A DNA stretch of 64,000 nt from assembly GCF_027409185.1 (NCBI RefSeq), contig NC_084478.1, positions 81,079,624 through 81,143,623 of the forward strand, written 5' to 3'. Positions 49,084-59,182 of this stretch are shown here, piece after piece. Both the position numbers and the translations under genes were made by a program. Position 1 is the stretch's first letter; each line of letters begins with the position of its first letter. The stretch comes from Cynocephalus volans (lineage: Eukaryota; Chordata; Mammalia; Dermoptera; Cynocephalidae). The notes below the pieces were generated by a model, which did no database searches, was not told the origin of the DNA, and saw only the letters and a program-made list of their open reading frames with translations.

Positions 49084-49503
49084 TGCTATGGGTCAAATGT
49101 GTCCCCCAAAAGTCCATGTACTGGAAACTTACTCTCCATAGTAACAATGTTAAGAGGGTGGGAAATCCTATTATGATAAAGGCAGGACCTTTAAGAGGTG
49201 ATTAGATTGTAAGCACTGTATTTCGTGAGTGAGTGGATTGATCCGTTCTGGAGTAATGGGCATGGTTCTAATGGCTTTCAAAAGAGAGTAAGTGATCAGG
49301 TTAGCTCTCTTGCTCAGCCCATTCTCACCATGTGACACTCTGCATTGCTGTGTGGAGAGTTCCCACATAGAAGGCCCTCACCTGATGTGTTCCCCGGACC
49401 TTGAACTTTCCAGCCTCCAAAACTGTAATAAATAAATTTCATTTCTTTATAAATTACCCAGTTTCTGATATTTTGTTATAAGTAACAGAAACGGACTAAT
49501 GCA
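49084..49503 (+). mobile_element. Solo MaLR LTR (MLT1-like) with perfect target-site duplication
   Basis: A 420 bp LTR from 'tgctatgggtcaaatgtgtc' to 'acggactaatgca', with AATAAA near 49428 and the 'tataaattacccagtttctg' block. The 5 bp flanks are identical: 'gaatc' at 49079-49083 and 49504-49508. No internal retroviral sequence remains. Confidence 0.93.
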
Positions 49504-50324
49504 GAATCATTTAACCCTTCAAGGCCCAGGCTCTGCATTGATAAAATGGGGACATGAATCTCCATCCTGCCAAACTAAAGGTCTGTTTATGAGGACCAAC
49601 GGGAGAAATTTTGCATAAAGTTCTAAAGGCTAGACAAATGGAAGGGCTTTCACTTTCATTACAAAAACTAACTCGCGGCTATTGGCCCCTTTAAGTTTCT
49701 AAATGTGGCTAACACTCATTGACAGATTAGCAAAGGTACACTTAGTCTCACCCCCTAATAGTTTATTTAAGAGTCCATGCAAGGATAATTCATCACCTTG
49801 CCCCACTCAAACCAACAGTGTTTTAATGTCCCTCTAATGAAGACAGCAGTCAGCAGCTAAACAAACATGCTATCTGGTTGAGAACAGACATGGGGCAGCA
49901 GAAGCCTAGCACATAGAGCCTGGGTGTCCTCAAAGATTTGGTGCCACACTTCCCCACAGCAGGCTCTGCTTTCTTGGGTTTGATTCTAGGGGAAAAAAAA
50001 AAAAAAAAAAAAAGACCTCTTTTTGGTGCTCCAAGAAATGTGGAATAACATATGGCTAAGCCATTTAGTGGGCCAGTGTGATTGGCACAAAATTTAGAAT
50101 GAACAAAATAAAATGGTCTATTTTAGCATCAGATTTTGAGCTAAGTTCAGAGGTACTATAAAAAGGCCAAAAGTCTGGCACAAAAGCAGGGCAGGGAAGC
50201 AAAGGTCATGGATAACCAGTAAACTGGAGTGATGGACCACCTTTAAGTCTGACCTTAAATTATTAAGGCTATGAGATACATTAATGGAAACTCATTTATC
50301 CTACTTATGCAAAAGGATCCTGGG
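49504..50324. other. Intronic sequence, no gene seen
   Basis: Mostly unique. 49640-49800 looks conserved-like (see findings). A poly(A) run of 22 lies at 49992-50013. Confidence 0.4.
49992..50013. repeat. Poly(A) tract
   Basis: About 22 uninterrupted A bases without a recognisable SINE or LINE body to its left. Confidence 0.9.
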
Positions 50325-50693
50325 TTCCTTCACGCTCTGTCACACCTCCCTGCCTTTCTGTTTACCATTCCCTTTGCAGAGAATGCCCAGCCCTCCCTTC
50401 TCAGCCTAGACCATTCCTACTCATCTTTCAAGACCCAGCTCAAATGTAACCTCTTTGAAATCTTCTCTGACTTCCCAAAGGCAGAGTTCCTCGCTCCCTC
50501 CCCAGTGTCTCCACAAGGCCTTTTACAGCCCCCTGGCCCACTCTAGCATGTTTGTTTATGTGCCCTTCTTTCCTATTAGGCTGTGAGTGCAGCTCTTAGG
50601 AGCAAGAACCACATGGCACAAAGATGCTTTCTTAGCACAAAGCAGGGCACAAAGATGGCTCTCACTCAAGGCTGGCTGAATGAATGAGTGTTT
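50325..50693 (+). mobile_element. L2 LINE, 3' part, sense
   Basis: 'ccattccctttgcagagaatgccc', 'cctactcatctttcaagacccagctcaaatgtaacctctttgaaatcttctctgac', 'ggctggctgaatgaatgagtg'. Confidence 0.85.
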
Positions 50694-51599
50694 GAGCAAA
50701 TGTGCAGTGAACTCATTTATTGGGTCTGCATGGGACCCAAAGGGAAGGCTCATTAGGCAATGATTTGATATGTTATACATGCTTCTTCAACACTGGTTTA
50801 CCTGATTAGCGACTACCTTGGTGCTGGCGAGCAGCAAGAAGTCTGCTGGCAGAGGCAGCCCGACAATGTACTGACGAGGCAAGACCTTGGGTGGCCTCCT
50901 GGGCCAGGCTGTCAGCTTGGTTCTCACAGCTCGCAAGCACAAACTGGAAAAGTGCTGCTCCCCACCCCCACTTCTCAACTCTCCTGTGCTGGCTTCTCCT
51001 GAAGTTGACCAGCAGCACAGACAGCAACATTTAGTACACTTGAAAATTGAAAATGCATCCATTACCAGAGAGGAATGCCTAATTGATGGAGCCTGACCTG
51101 GCCAGGGCTCCCACAGAAGCTCCGGCTCAGCATCCACAGCCTCCGGTTCTCCTTCTGGTTCTGCTAATGATGAACTCGATGACTTTGGACATATCGGTTC
51201 ATTTCACATTCCCCATCCCCAATATGGGGAGAATAATGAACACGTTGCACGGATTGAATCAATAAGAAGCTTGACGGAAATCCCTGTGGACGGGGGAAGC
51301 AGCGGTTGATGCTGGCAGGGCCTGCAGGTTTTTGTTGTTTTGGTTGTTTCTGTTTGTAAGTGTGAATCACTCTGCCTCAAGCCCAGATGTGCAGCCCATG
51401 GAGAGGAAGGGCAGGCAAGCAGGCACCTCCGGCCTGGGTTGCAGCAGAGCCAGCGCACACGGCAGCGGACAGCATGGAAAGGGACAGGACAGGCTGGGCT
51501 GGGCCGGGAGGCTCAGCTGTGGGCTTGCCAACAGCTGGTCTCCCGCTCCCCGGTAGAGACCAGGAGCAACAAGCTCTGAAGGCTGTGCCTACTAGAGCA
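50694..51599. other. Intronic sequence, no gene seen
   Basis: GC-richer, particularly 51370-51560. Short overlapping frames on both strands share no recognisable domain and are judged chance. Confidence 0.4.
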
Positions 51600-51780
51600 G
51601 TTTAGTATTGAAATCAGATAAAACTCATGACAAAGTCAATCTGACACATCTTTAACGATACACATAATGATTATTGTGCTGTGCTGTAATTAGGCATAAT
51701 GGTAAGCAGCTCCCAAGAATGACTGTAATTACGATTACTTTTACACAGCTGAACCAAATATTTCTGAGGTCAGCCAGGAT
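51600..51780. promoter_or_regulatory. Candidate conserved regulatory element
   Basis: A unique block dense in homeodomain-type cores: 'gctgtaattaggcataatgg' near 51685 and 'gactgtaattacgattac' near 51720, plus 'cataatgattattgtg'. It has no repeat resemblance. This is inference from texture only; conservation was not tested. Confidence 0.35.
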
Positions 51781-53384
51781 GGGGTGGTGATGGGAGGGTG
51801 GTTGGGCGGGAGGCAGAGCAGAAACCTGGTTGCAAGGCATTTCTCTGTTCTCCTTCCTCTCCCCACCCCACCCTCCACTCCTCATTGGGAAACAGACAAA
51901 AGGTCTCACGAGGGGCCTGGGGCTTGAATGGCTAGCTCCTTTCTCTGGCCAGGGAGAGGCCATCCAGAAGCTCCTAGGGTTAGGGAACCTGGGGTGTTCA
52001 GAGGAGCTTCCAGCTGATTAGTTCCCACTTTTCCATGAGGGCTGAAATTCTATCAAGCAGCCTTAAACCTAAAAAGTATATGCCTAATGTATGGGCCTTG
52101 TTTGGATCTTGATTTGAACAAATCCATGTGAGAGGATATTTTTGAGACAATTGGGTAAAATTTAAGAGAGACTGGTATCAGATGATATTACAGGATTATT
52201 AATTTTGTTGAGTTTGATAATGGTATTGTGGTTATTATTATTATTTTAAAAAATGATCTCCTAGGCTCTTGCCTATCCCTCACCCAACTCACATCTCTCT
52301 GCTGAAAGTTGGCCCAAACTTATCAACATCACCCAGTCTTTGACAGCTTCTAAAGAAGGTAGTATCACTCAAATCTTGTTCACTCTGGGACGTAGGCTCA
52401 ATAAATGCTTGGGACATGTAAAGATAAGATCTTCACCTTTCTGTGACTCTTCTGTCTTTGCTCTGAAGGGCTAGTGAGAGGGTTCAAGGCAGAGGGGTGT
52501 CCTTTCAGGTACAATTCCTATTTATGGAGCCCCTTATTCACACTGCATAAGAACTACTTTGTCTCCTCCCAAACGGTATCATCATCCAGTATCCCAATCT
52601 CCCTTACAGAACTCATTGTCCCTGGAAACTAGGTCTTATATAAACTTTTGTAAACTCAAACCAGGAGTGCTAGGGCAGGCTGCACAGTGCAGGAAGGGAC
52701 CAGAAACTTGACTTGCTGAAGACATCAAGAAACCCCACAAATGCAGCTGCCACATAGTAACAGTCTACACACATCTCACAATTATTTCTCTAGGATTTTG
52801 GGGGCCTTTCAGTAGTATTGATACCTTCATAGTACAGATGGGTAAACTGAATATTATATAGATTAGTAACAGGTTCCTTCATGGCAGAGCTGGAATGTGA
52901 ACCCATTGCACACCTGCCATGCTCACGCTATCTGCAGACCCCAGCTACACCTCACCCCCACCTGAATCGCCATCTTGAACTTGACTCCTGGGTTGGTAGA
53001 GATTCTAAAACTAGCTTTTGTTAGCTGGAGGATACAATAGGCCTTGCAGCAGTGTACCATCTTCTGACAAACTAATCCTTGAAAGCAAATCCTGAGTAGC
53101 CCCTTTCCCATGTTCACGGCTCCCACAGGCACATCAGCTCTAGCCCACCTGAGACCCATTGAAGATTCTCTTCTATTAAGTGCTGGGACCCCCATCCTGA
53201 TCCTCACAGTCCACCCATGACATGTGGGATTCCTCTTTCATACTGGCATTAAACTTCAGGGACACTGAAGCCAAACCCCAAATCCGAGGAGCAGTGTCCA
53301 GAGAGCTGCAGGGCTAGAAAGTCCAGGTGAAAGATGTCAAGAATGTGTACTGTGGTTATGTTAAGAAAAGATCTCTAGCATCTG
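51781..53384. other. Intronic sequence, no gene seen
   Basis: Includes a weak antisense MIR-like piece at about 52830-52915 ('gtacagatgggtaaactgaa ... ctggaatgtgaaccc'). The rest is unique. Confidence 0.4.
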
Positions 53385-53607
53385 TTAGGATACATACTGA
53401 AATATTTTCAGGCCATCAGCTGTGAAATGGTATGATACCTGCGATTAGCTTTAAAATTCTTCAGAAAAAAATGTGAGATAGAAGAAATAAGAATGGTAGA
53501 ATGTTGATAATTGTTGAAGTTGAGTGATGGGTACATGGAATTCATTATACTCTTATGTCTGCTTTATATATGTTTGGAAGTTTCCATAGCAAAAAGTTAA
53601 AAAAATT
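53385..53607 (+). mobile_element. Old L1 3' end, sense
   Basis: 'tagaatgttgataattgttgaagttgagtgatgggtacatgg', 'ttcattatactcttatgtctgctttatatatgtttggaagtttccatagcaaaaagtt' is a common old L1 terminus. Confidence 0.8.
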
Positions 53608-53999
53608 ATATACCTTAGACTGGTCTGGCAGTGAGTCATACATAAGTAAAGATGAGTTTAATCATGCTAACAACACCTCGCAGACACATGCAGCCACCAG
53701 GAACAGGGTTTTGGATGGGCAGAGCCAGGAGGGTGGGCAGGTGTATGTTGAAAGAGGTACCACTTTTGGGGAGTGGGATGTTCTGGATGGGGTGGAGAAA
53801 TGGGTGTGAGGGATGGGGAATTTTGAATGGACATAGGACAATCTGAAAGTTCTGGGAGAGATGGCAGGAAGTGAAAGAAGAGAGGAGAGAGAGTGTAATA
53901 GGTGATCATGTCCACATATTAGGTCCCCCACCAGCCTGTAAGTGCCTGGAGATTGGGGCCTGGATCTTCATTGTCTCTGTCTTCTCTAGAGGTCCCAGG
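53608..53999. other. Intronic sequence, no gene seen
   Basis: Overlapping low-complexity frames on both strands at 53555-53931 are judged chance. Confidence 0.4.
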
Positions 54000-54230
54000 A
54001 CATTAGTTTATTCATTTTATTTCACTCATTCATTTATTTAAGAATATTTATTGAGTTCTTACTATAGCCAGCCAATTCAAATGTGTGCATGTGGGAGGCA
54101 AAGGGATATAGCAGTGAACAAAAGAAAGTCCCTGCCTTCAGGGAGCTCACATTCTAGCAGGAAGAGGCAGTAAATAAACATGTCAGATGGCAATAAACAC
54201 TGCAAAGAAAAATAGAGTAAGGGGGATAGG
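54000..54230 (+). mobile_element. Unclassified old mammalian repeat fragment
   Basis: 'tttattgagttcttactatagcc', 'gggatatagcagtgaacaaaagaaagtccctgccttcagggagctcacattctagcagg', 'agtaaataaacatgtc'. Confidence 0.55.
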
Positions 54231-54439
54231 GAATGCTGGCTAGTTAGTTGCTCAGAACTGAACTTGCATGGCCCTTCTGCACCTTTTCAGGTACCTCCTG
54301 CACCCTGCAACCTGGCTTTCAATAATGTCGGACTCTGCCATTTGTCCCCTGGGTTTCATCAAGGGCTTCTGGGCCTCTCAGCCTGTAAATACACTGTACT
54401 TTAACCTCATTCTTGAATTAATTCTCCCCTCCTATACCT

Positions 54440-54738
54440 GACTAATCCACATTCCTCTTTTGAAATCTTCTCCAGGTACCACTTCCTCCAGGAAGCTTTC
54501 ACAGGTCCTTTCCTCTTCCTACCTCCATGTTATTCCCTGGGTCCTCTCTGCTTCCATAACACCCTTTTATAACCTCTACTACAGCACTCACCACTGAGGA
54601 TTATAATTCTTTTCCTGACTAGACTTTGAGCTCTTGAGGACAGAAAGTATGTCTTTTCATCTCTATGTAGCACAGGGCTTACAACACAGTAGGGATCCTA
54701 TACATGCTTGATGAATACATGAATGAATGGATGGATGA
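54440..54738 (+). mobile_element. L2 LINE 3' part, sense
   Basis: 'ctccaggtaccacttcctccaggaagctttcacagg', 'gactttgagctcttgaggacagaaagtatgtc', 'acacagtagggatcctatacatgcttgatgaat'. Confidence 0.85.
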
Positions 54739-54929
54739 AAGAATGAATATGCTGTCCAGAAGAACATCAGAGACTTGGGAAGCATCATCACCCAAAATCA
54801 AAAGCTGGGGAAGTAGACTTGCTAGTATGTGCTTAGATACCAAAGGAAGAAATTGGATCAGGATCCTTGGATATGTTTTAAACTCTATGATGATGATAAT
54901 AATAATGATTCACATTCAACGTTTATTGC

Positions 54930-55158
54930 ATAGACTTTGAATCCTGACTGCCTGGATTTTAATTTTGGCTCTACCATTTGCTAGCTGTGTGATTTTGGGC
55001 AAGTTACCCACACTTTTTGTGTCTCAGTTTTCTCATCTGGAAAATGAAGATGATGATAATACTATGTATTAAATAAGATAAAGTTCTGCAAAGCACTTAG
55101 AATAGTACCTGATATACAGTAAGTGCTATATAAGGGCTTGCTATTATTATTTATTACC
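54930..55158 (+). mobile_element. MIR SINE, sense
   Basis: 'tttggctctaccatttgctagctgtgtgattttgggcaagttacc', 'gtctcagttttctcatctgg', 'cacttagaatagtacctgatatacagtaagtgc'. Confidence 0.9.
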
Positions 55159-55159
55159 A

Positions 55160-55438
55160 TGAGCCAGCAACTGTGCTAAATCCTTTATTCACTCATGTAT
55201 ATTGAGTGCCAGCCAGTACTAGCCCTGGAGATAAGAGTGCCTTCGTGGAGCTTATATTTGACCTGACTTTATCCTCACACAATACGAGGAAGATACTGTA
55301 CATATTCACCAGCAGGTAAAGAAGAAAAGTGAGGCTTGAAGCTATTAAGTAACCTTTCCAAGATCACAGAGCTTGTAAATTGAAAATTAGGATTCTATCT
55401 CTGGTCTGTGTGACTCCGGAAACCATTGTTCTTGACCA
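55160..55438 (-). mobile_element. MIR SINE, antisense, diverged
   Basis: 'gagccagcaactgtgctaaatcctttattcactcatg', 'tttatcctcacacaatacgagg', 'ccaagatcacagagcttgtaaattg' form a reversed MIR immediately after a sense MIR. Confidence 0.7.
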
Positions 55439-55485
55439 GGGTTCAGCAAACTATGGCCTATGGGCCAAATCTGTCCCCCTGCTTT
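55439..55485. mobile_element. hAT-type DNA transposon end fragment
   Basis: 'cagggttcagcaaactatggcctatgggccaaatctgtcc' is the characteristic end of a common mammalian hAT element. The rest was displaced by the L1 that follows. Confidence 0.65.
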
Positions 55486-56069
55486 TTCTCCTTGAGATAT
55501 AATTCACCCTTTTATCTTATTTTTTAACTATTAACAATTTATTTATAATTTTTTGTATTTATTTATTTATTTTTGATTATATAATTCACCTTTTTAGAGT
55601 GCACGATGTAGTACATTCACAAGCAGTATATTTACAAGGTTGTGTAACCACTATTTAATTCCAGAACATTTTCATCATTTCAGAAGGAAACCCCATACCC
55701 TTTTAAGCATTCGTTTCCCTTTCCCCTACCCCTTGGCAAGCACTAATGTACTTTCTGTTTCTATGGATTTTCATAATTTGGACATTTCATATAAATAGAA
55801 TAATACAATATGTGGCTTTTTGTGTCTTTCTTTCACTTAGCATAATGTTTGCAAGGTTCATCCATGTTGTAGCATGCATCGGTATTCTTTTTGTGGCTGA
55901 ATAATCTTCCGTTGTATAGATCATGGACTTTGTTTATCCATTCATCAGTTGATGGACATTTGGGTTGTTTCTGCTTTTTGGCTATTATGAATAATGCTTC
56001 TATGAAAATCTGTGTACAAGTTTTTGTGTGAACATATGTGGTTATATACCTAGAAGTGAAATTTCATGG

Positions 56070-56107
56070 GGCCGGCCTGTGGCTCACTCGGGAGAGTGTG
56101 GTGCTGA
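56070..56107 (+). mobile_element. 38 bp insertion equal to a tRNA-Ile-like 5' half, with target-site duplication
   Basis: It begins exactly at the tRNA-like 5' end 'ggccggcctgtggctc', includes the A-box region and stops at 'gtgctga', inside what would be the anticodon loop. The remaining SINE and the A-tail are absent. Flanking repeats 'tagaagtgaaatttcatgg' (56051-56069) and 'tagaagtgaaatttcttgg' (56108-56126) match at 18 of 19 positions, proving insertion rather than decay of a longer SINE. Confidence 0.85.
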
Positions 56108-56636
56108 TAGAAGTGAAATTTCTTGGTCATTTGGTAACTCTAACTTTTTAAGGAACTGTCAGACTGGTTTCCAAAAGTGGCTGCATCATTTATATTCCCA
56201 CCACCAATGTATGAGGGTTTCAATTTCTCTACACCCCAGCCAATAATTGCTATTATCTGTCTTCTTTTATTATTGTCATCCTAGTAGGAATGAAGTGGCA
56301 TCTTATAGTGGTTCTGTTTTGCATTTCCCTAACAACTACTGATGTTGGGCATTTCCTCATGTATTTATTGGCCATTTGTATATGTTCTTTGGAGAAATGT
56401 CTATTCACATCCTTTGTCCAATTTTTTTGATTATTTAGAAAATATTAGTTTCTGTAATCAAACCCATGTAGATAAGACCTTACATATTTAATACAGTGTG
56501 TTACCCCTGTACAAATGGAAAAAAAATAAGTTTAATGTTTCTAACCAATATGGCTGTTAATTTCTGTACAATGCCAACTCAACAAGGTAAATTGGGATAT
56601 GCTGCCCATTTTTATATTGGGTTATTTAGCTTTTGT

Positions 56637-56820
56637 TATGAGTTCTGAGTTTAAGGCCGAGCCCGTGGCGCACTTGGTAGAGTGCTGCGCTGGCAGCGCG
56701 GCGACGCTCCCGTCGCGGGTTCGGATCCTATATAGGACTGACCGGTGCACTCACTGGCTGAGTGCCGGTCACGAAAAAACGACCAAAAAAAAAAAAAAAT
56801 ATATATGAGTTCTGAGTTTA
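56637..56820 (+). mobile_element. Full-length tRNA-derived SINE with perfect target-site duplication
   Basis: The body is 56655-56803: 'ggccgagcccgtggcgcact', A box 'tggcgcacttgg' (56666-56677, a perfect consensus match), B box 'ggttcggatcc' (56718-56728), a tRNA-unrelated 'ctcactggctgagtgccggtc' part and an A-tail. The 17 bp direct repeats (56637-56653 and 56804-56820, 'tatgagttctgagttta') are identical, so the insertion is fairly young. It is a different family from the Ile-like SINEs. Confidence 0.92.
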
Positions 56821-56940
56821 AAAAATATATTCTGGATACAAGTCTCTCATATATAATTTGCAAATATTTTCTCCCATTCTGTGAGAAAATATTTTATCTT
56901 CTTGATAGTGTGCTTTGAAGTGTGAAAGTTTAAGATTTTA

Positions 56941-57323
56941 TTTTAAATTTTTATTTATTATTAGCATATTCATTCTTACAAATTGTGAATTTCTTTATGC
57001 CCTTTGCCCGACCTATCACTTCCCAAATCCTCTCCCTCCCACCTCCTTATCTCTAGTATCCGTAGGTTTGTTCTCTCCTGAAAGTTCGATGCATTGTTGT
57101 GGTCTTTTCTTTCTTTCTTTCTTTCATTCCTTCCTTCCTCCCTCCTTCCTCTCTCCCTCCCTTCCTTCCTAGCAGCCAGTTACAAGTGAGAACATGTGGT
57201 ATTTCTGTTTCTTGATAAAGAAAATGTGGTATATATACACGATGGAATACTACTCAGCCATAAGAAAAAATGAAATTCTGCCATTTGAAGCAACATGGAT
57301 GAGTCTGGAGAAAATTATGTTAA
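56941..57323 (-). mobile_element. L1 with 5' inversion (twin priming), inserted in old L1
   Basis: The left arm is antisense L1 3' end (A-tail as T-rich run, C/T-rich 3' UTR, 'agccagttacaagtgagaacatgtggtatttctg'). At about 57212 it flips to sense ORF2 3' sequence ('gaaaatgtggtatatatacacgatggaatac', to 'aaaattatgttaagtg'). The imperfect flanks at 56922-56940 and 57324-57342 ('gtgaaagtttaagatttta' / 'gtgaaaagttttaaatttt') fit a target-site duplication. Confidence 0.75.
57110..57175. repeat. (CTTT)n/(CCTT)n pyrimidine tract
   Basis: Tandem tetranucleotide pyrimidine repeats inside the L1 3' UTR arm. Confidence 0.85.
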
Positions 57324-57416
57324 GTGAAAAGTTTTAAATTTTGATGATGTCCAATTTATTTATTTTTAGTTTGGTAGCTTGGGATTTTGGTGTCATATGG
57401 AAGGTTATGAAGTTTT

Positions 57417-57497
57417 TTTTTTTGTTTGTTTGTATTTTATTTATTTATTTATTTATTTTTTCTTAATTTTATTTTGTCGATATACAATGTGGTTGAT
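57417..57497 (-). mobile_element. 81 bp L1 3'-end insertion with perfect 17 bp target-site duplication
   Basis: Only the A-tail (as T-run with (TTTA)n) and the last few tens of bases of L1 ('tgtcgatatacaatgtggtt') are present. The direct repeats 'gaaggttatgaagtttt' at 57400-57416 and 57498-57514 are identical. The 3' end is the same as in the copy at 12482-12829. Confidence 0.92.
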
Positions 57498-57925
57498 GAA
57501 GGTTATGAAGTTTTACACTTATTTTTTCTTCTAAGAATTTTGTAGTTTTAGCTCTTATGTTTAGGTCTTTGATCCATTTTGAGTTAATTTTTGTATATGG
57601 TATGAGGCAGGGGTCCAATTTCGTTTTCTTGCATGTGGATATCCAGTTTTCCTAGCAGCATTTTTGAAGACTATTCTTTCTCCACTGAATGTTCTTGACA
57701 CTCTTACCAAAAATCAATTGGCCATAGATATATTTCTGGACTCTCAGTCCATTGATCTGTATGTCTCTGTATGTCAGTTCCACACTTTCTTGATTATAGT
57801 AGGTTTATAGTAAGTTTTGAAATGTGAGTCCTCCAACTTTGCCCTTCTTTTTCAAGATTGTTTTGAGTATTCTGGGTCCCTTGCATTTCCATATGAAGTT
57901 TAGAACCAGTTTTTCAATTTCTGCC

Positions 57926-57977
57926 AAAAGAAAAAGAAAAAAAAAAAAAGAAAAAGAAAAAAGAAAAGAAAAGAAAA
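57926..57977. repeat. A-rich (AAAAG)n-type tract
   Basis: Degenerate A/G simple sequence inside the old L1. Confidence 0.85.
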
Positions 57978-58484
57978 ACTAGCTGGGATTTTGATAAAGA
58001 TTATGTTGAATTGGCAGATCAATTTTGGGAGTACTGCCATTTTAACAATATCAAGTTATAAAGTCTTCTAATTCATGAACACGAGGTATCCTTCCCTACA
58101 TGTGGGAATTCTTTAATTTCTTTCAACAATATTTCATAGTTTTCAGTATATGTTTTGCATTCTCTTTGATAAATTTATTTATAAGTATTTCATATTATAA
58201 TTAATATGATATAGTACATTGATTAACTTTCATATCTTGAACCAATCTTGCATTCTTGGGATAAATCCCAAATGGTCATGGTATATAATCCTTTTTTTAC
58301 ATGTTTCTGGATTTAGTTTGCTAGTATTTTGTTGAAGGTTTTTGTTTATGTTGTAAGGGACATTGGTCTGTAGTTTTCTTTTGCTGTGATTTCTTTATCT
58401 GGCTTTGGTATTAGGGTAATACTGGCTTCATACAGTTGCAAAGTTATACTAATTCAGGTTCTCCAGAGAAAAAGAACCAATAGG

Positions 58485-58510
58485 AGATTAATTAATTAAT
58501 TAATTAATTA
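58485..58510. repeat. (ATTA)n short tandem repeat
   Basis: About six ATTA/TTAA units. Confidence 0.85.
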
Positions 58511-58753
58511 TGAGAAATTGTTTCACATAATTATTAGGCTAAGAAGACTCTTGATCTGCTGTCTGCAAACTGGAGACCCAGAAGAGTTAGTGGTGTAGTT
58601 CCAGTCTGAGTCTGAAGGCTTGAGAACCAGGAGAACTGATGGTGTAAGTTCTAGTCAAGGGCAGGAGAAGACCAATGTCCCAGCTTAAGCAGTCAACGAG
58701 GGGGGTGAGAGGGAGGAGGGGAGGAGAGAGGGAGAGGGAGTGGGGGGGAAGAC

Positions 58754-58762
<9 letters not shown>

Positions 58763-58836
<74 letters not shown>
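58763..58836. repeat. (GA)37 microsatellite
   Basis: Perfect GA run. The Arg-Glu and Leu-Ser repeat frames on the two strands are artefacts of it. Confidence 0.97.
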
Positions 58837-58840
<4 letters not shown>

Positions 58841-59101
58841 TCCCTTCGCCTTTTTGTTCTATTCAGGTCCTCAACAGATTGGATAATGCCCACTCGCATT
58901 GGGTAGGGCAATCTGCATTACTTAGTCCACCAATCCAAATGCTATTCTCTTCTGGAAATACCCTCACAGACAGACACAACCAGAAATAATGCTTATCCAG
59001 ATATCTGGGCATTTTGTGGCCCAATCAAGCTGACAGATAAAATTAATCATCATTGGTATCAATTCTTTAATTCTTTGGTAGAATTAAGTAGTGAAACCAT
59101 A

Positions 59102-59182
59102 CAAGGGTACTTCAAAAAGTTCATGGAAAAAGCAATTAAAGGATAACACAAATCTTTCCATGAACTTTTTGAAGTACCCTTG
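59102..59182. mobile_element. Mariner MITE, 81 bp near-palindrome, perfect 28 bp terminal repeats
   Basis: The terminal inverted repeats 59102-59129 ('caagggtacttcaaaa...') and 59155-59182 are exact reverse complements over 28 bases, with a 25 nt unique centre. TA dinucleotides at 59100-59101 and 59183-59184 are the expected Tc1/mariner target duplication. It has no coding capacity. Confidence 0.95.

Larger units (their letters stand above)
58455..59060. mobile_element. Common mammalian interspersed repeat (name uncertain) with internal (GA)n
   Basis: 'tcaggttctccagagaaaaagaaccaataggag', 'ctgcaaactggagacccagaagag', 'gagaagaccaatgtcccagcttaagcag', 'tttttgttctattcaggtcctcaacagattgg', 'acagacacaaccagaaataatgctt' are the ordered words of a widespread repeat. 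I do not recall its database name. Confidence 0.6.

Noticed and set aside
56655..56803. A tRNA gene
   Set aside because: It has A and B boxes, but also the tRNA-unrelated part, an A-tail and target duplications, so it is a SINE.
58675..58989. Arg-Glu repeat frame and opposing Leu-Ser frame
   Set aside because: Produced by the (GA)37 microsatellite.
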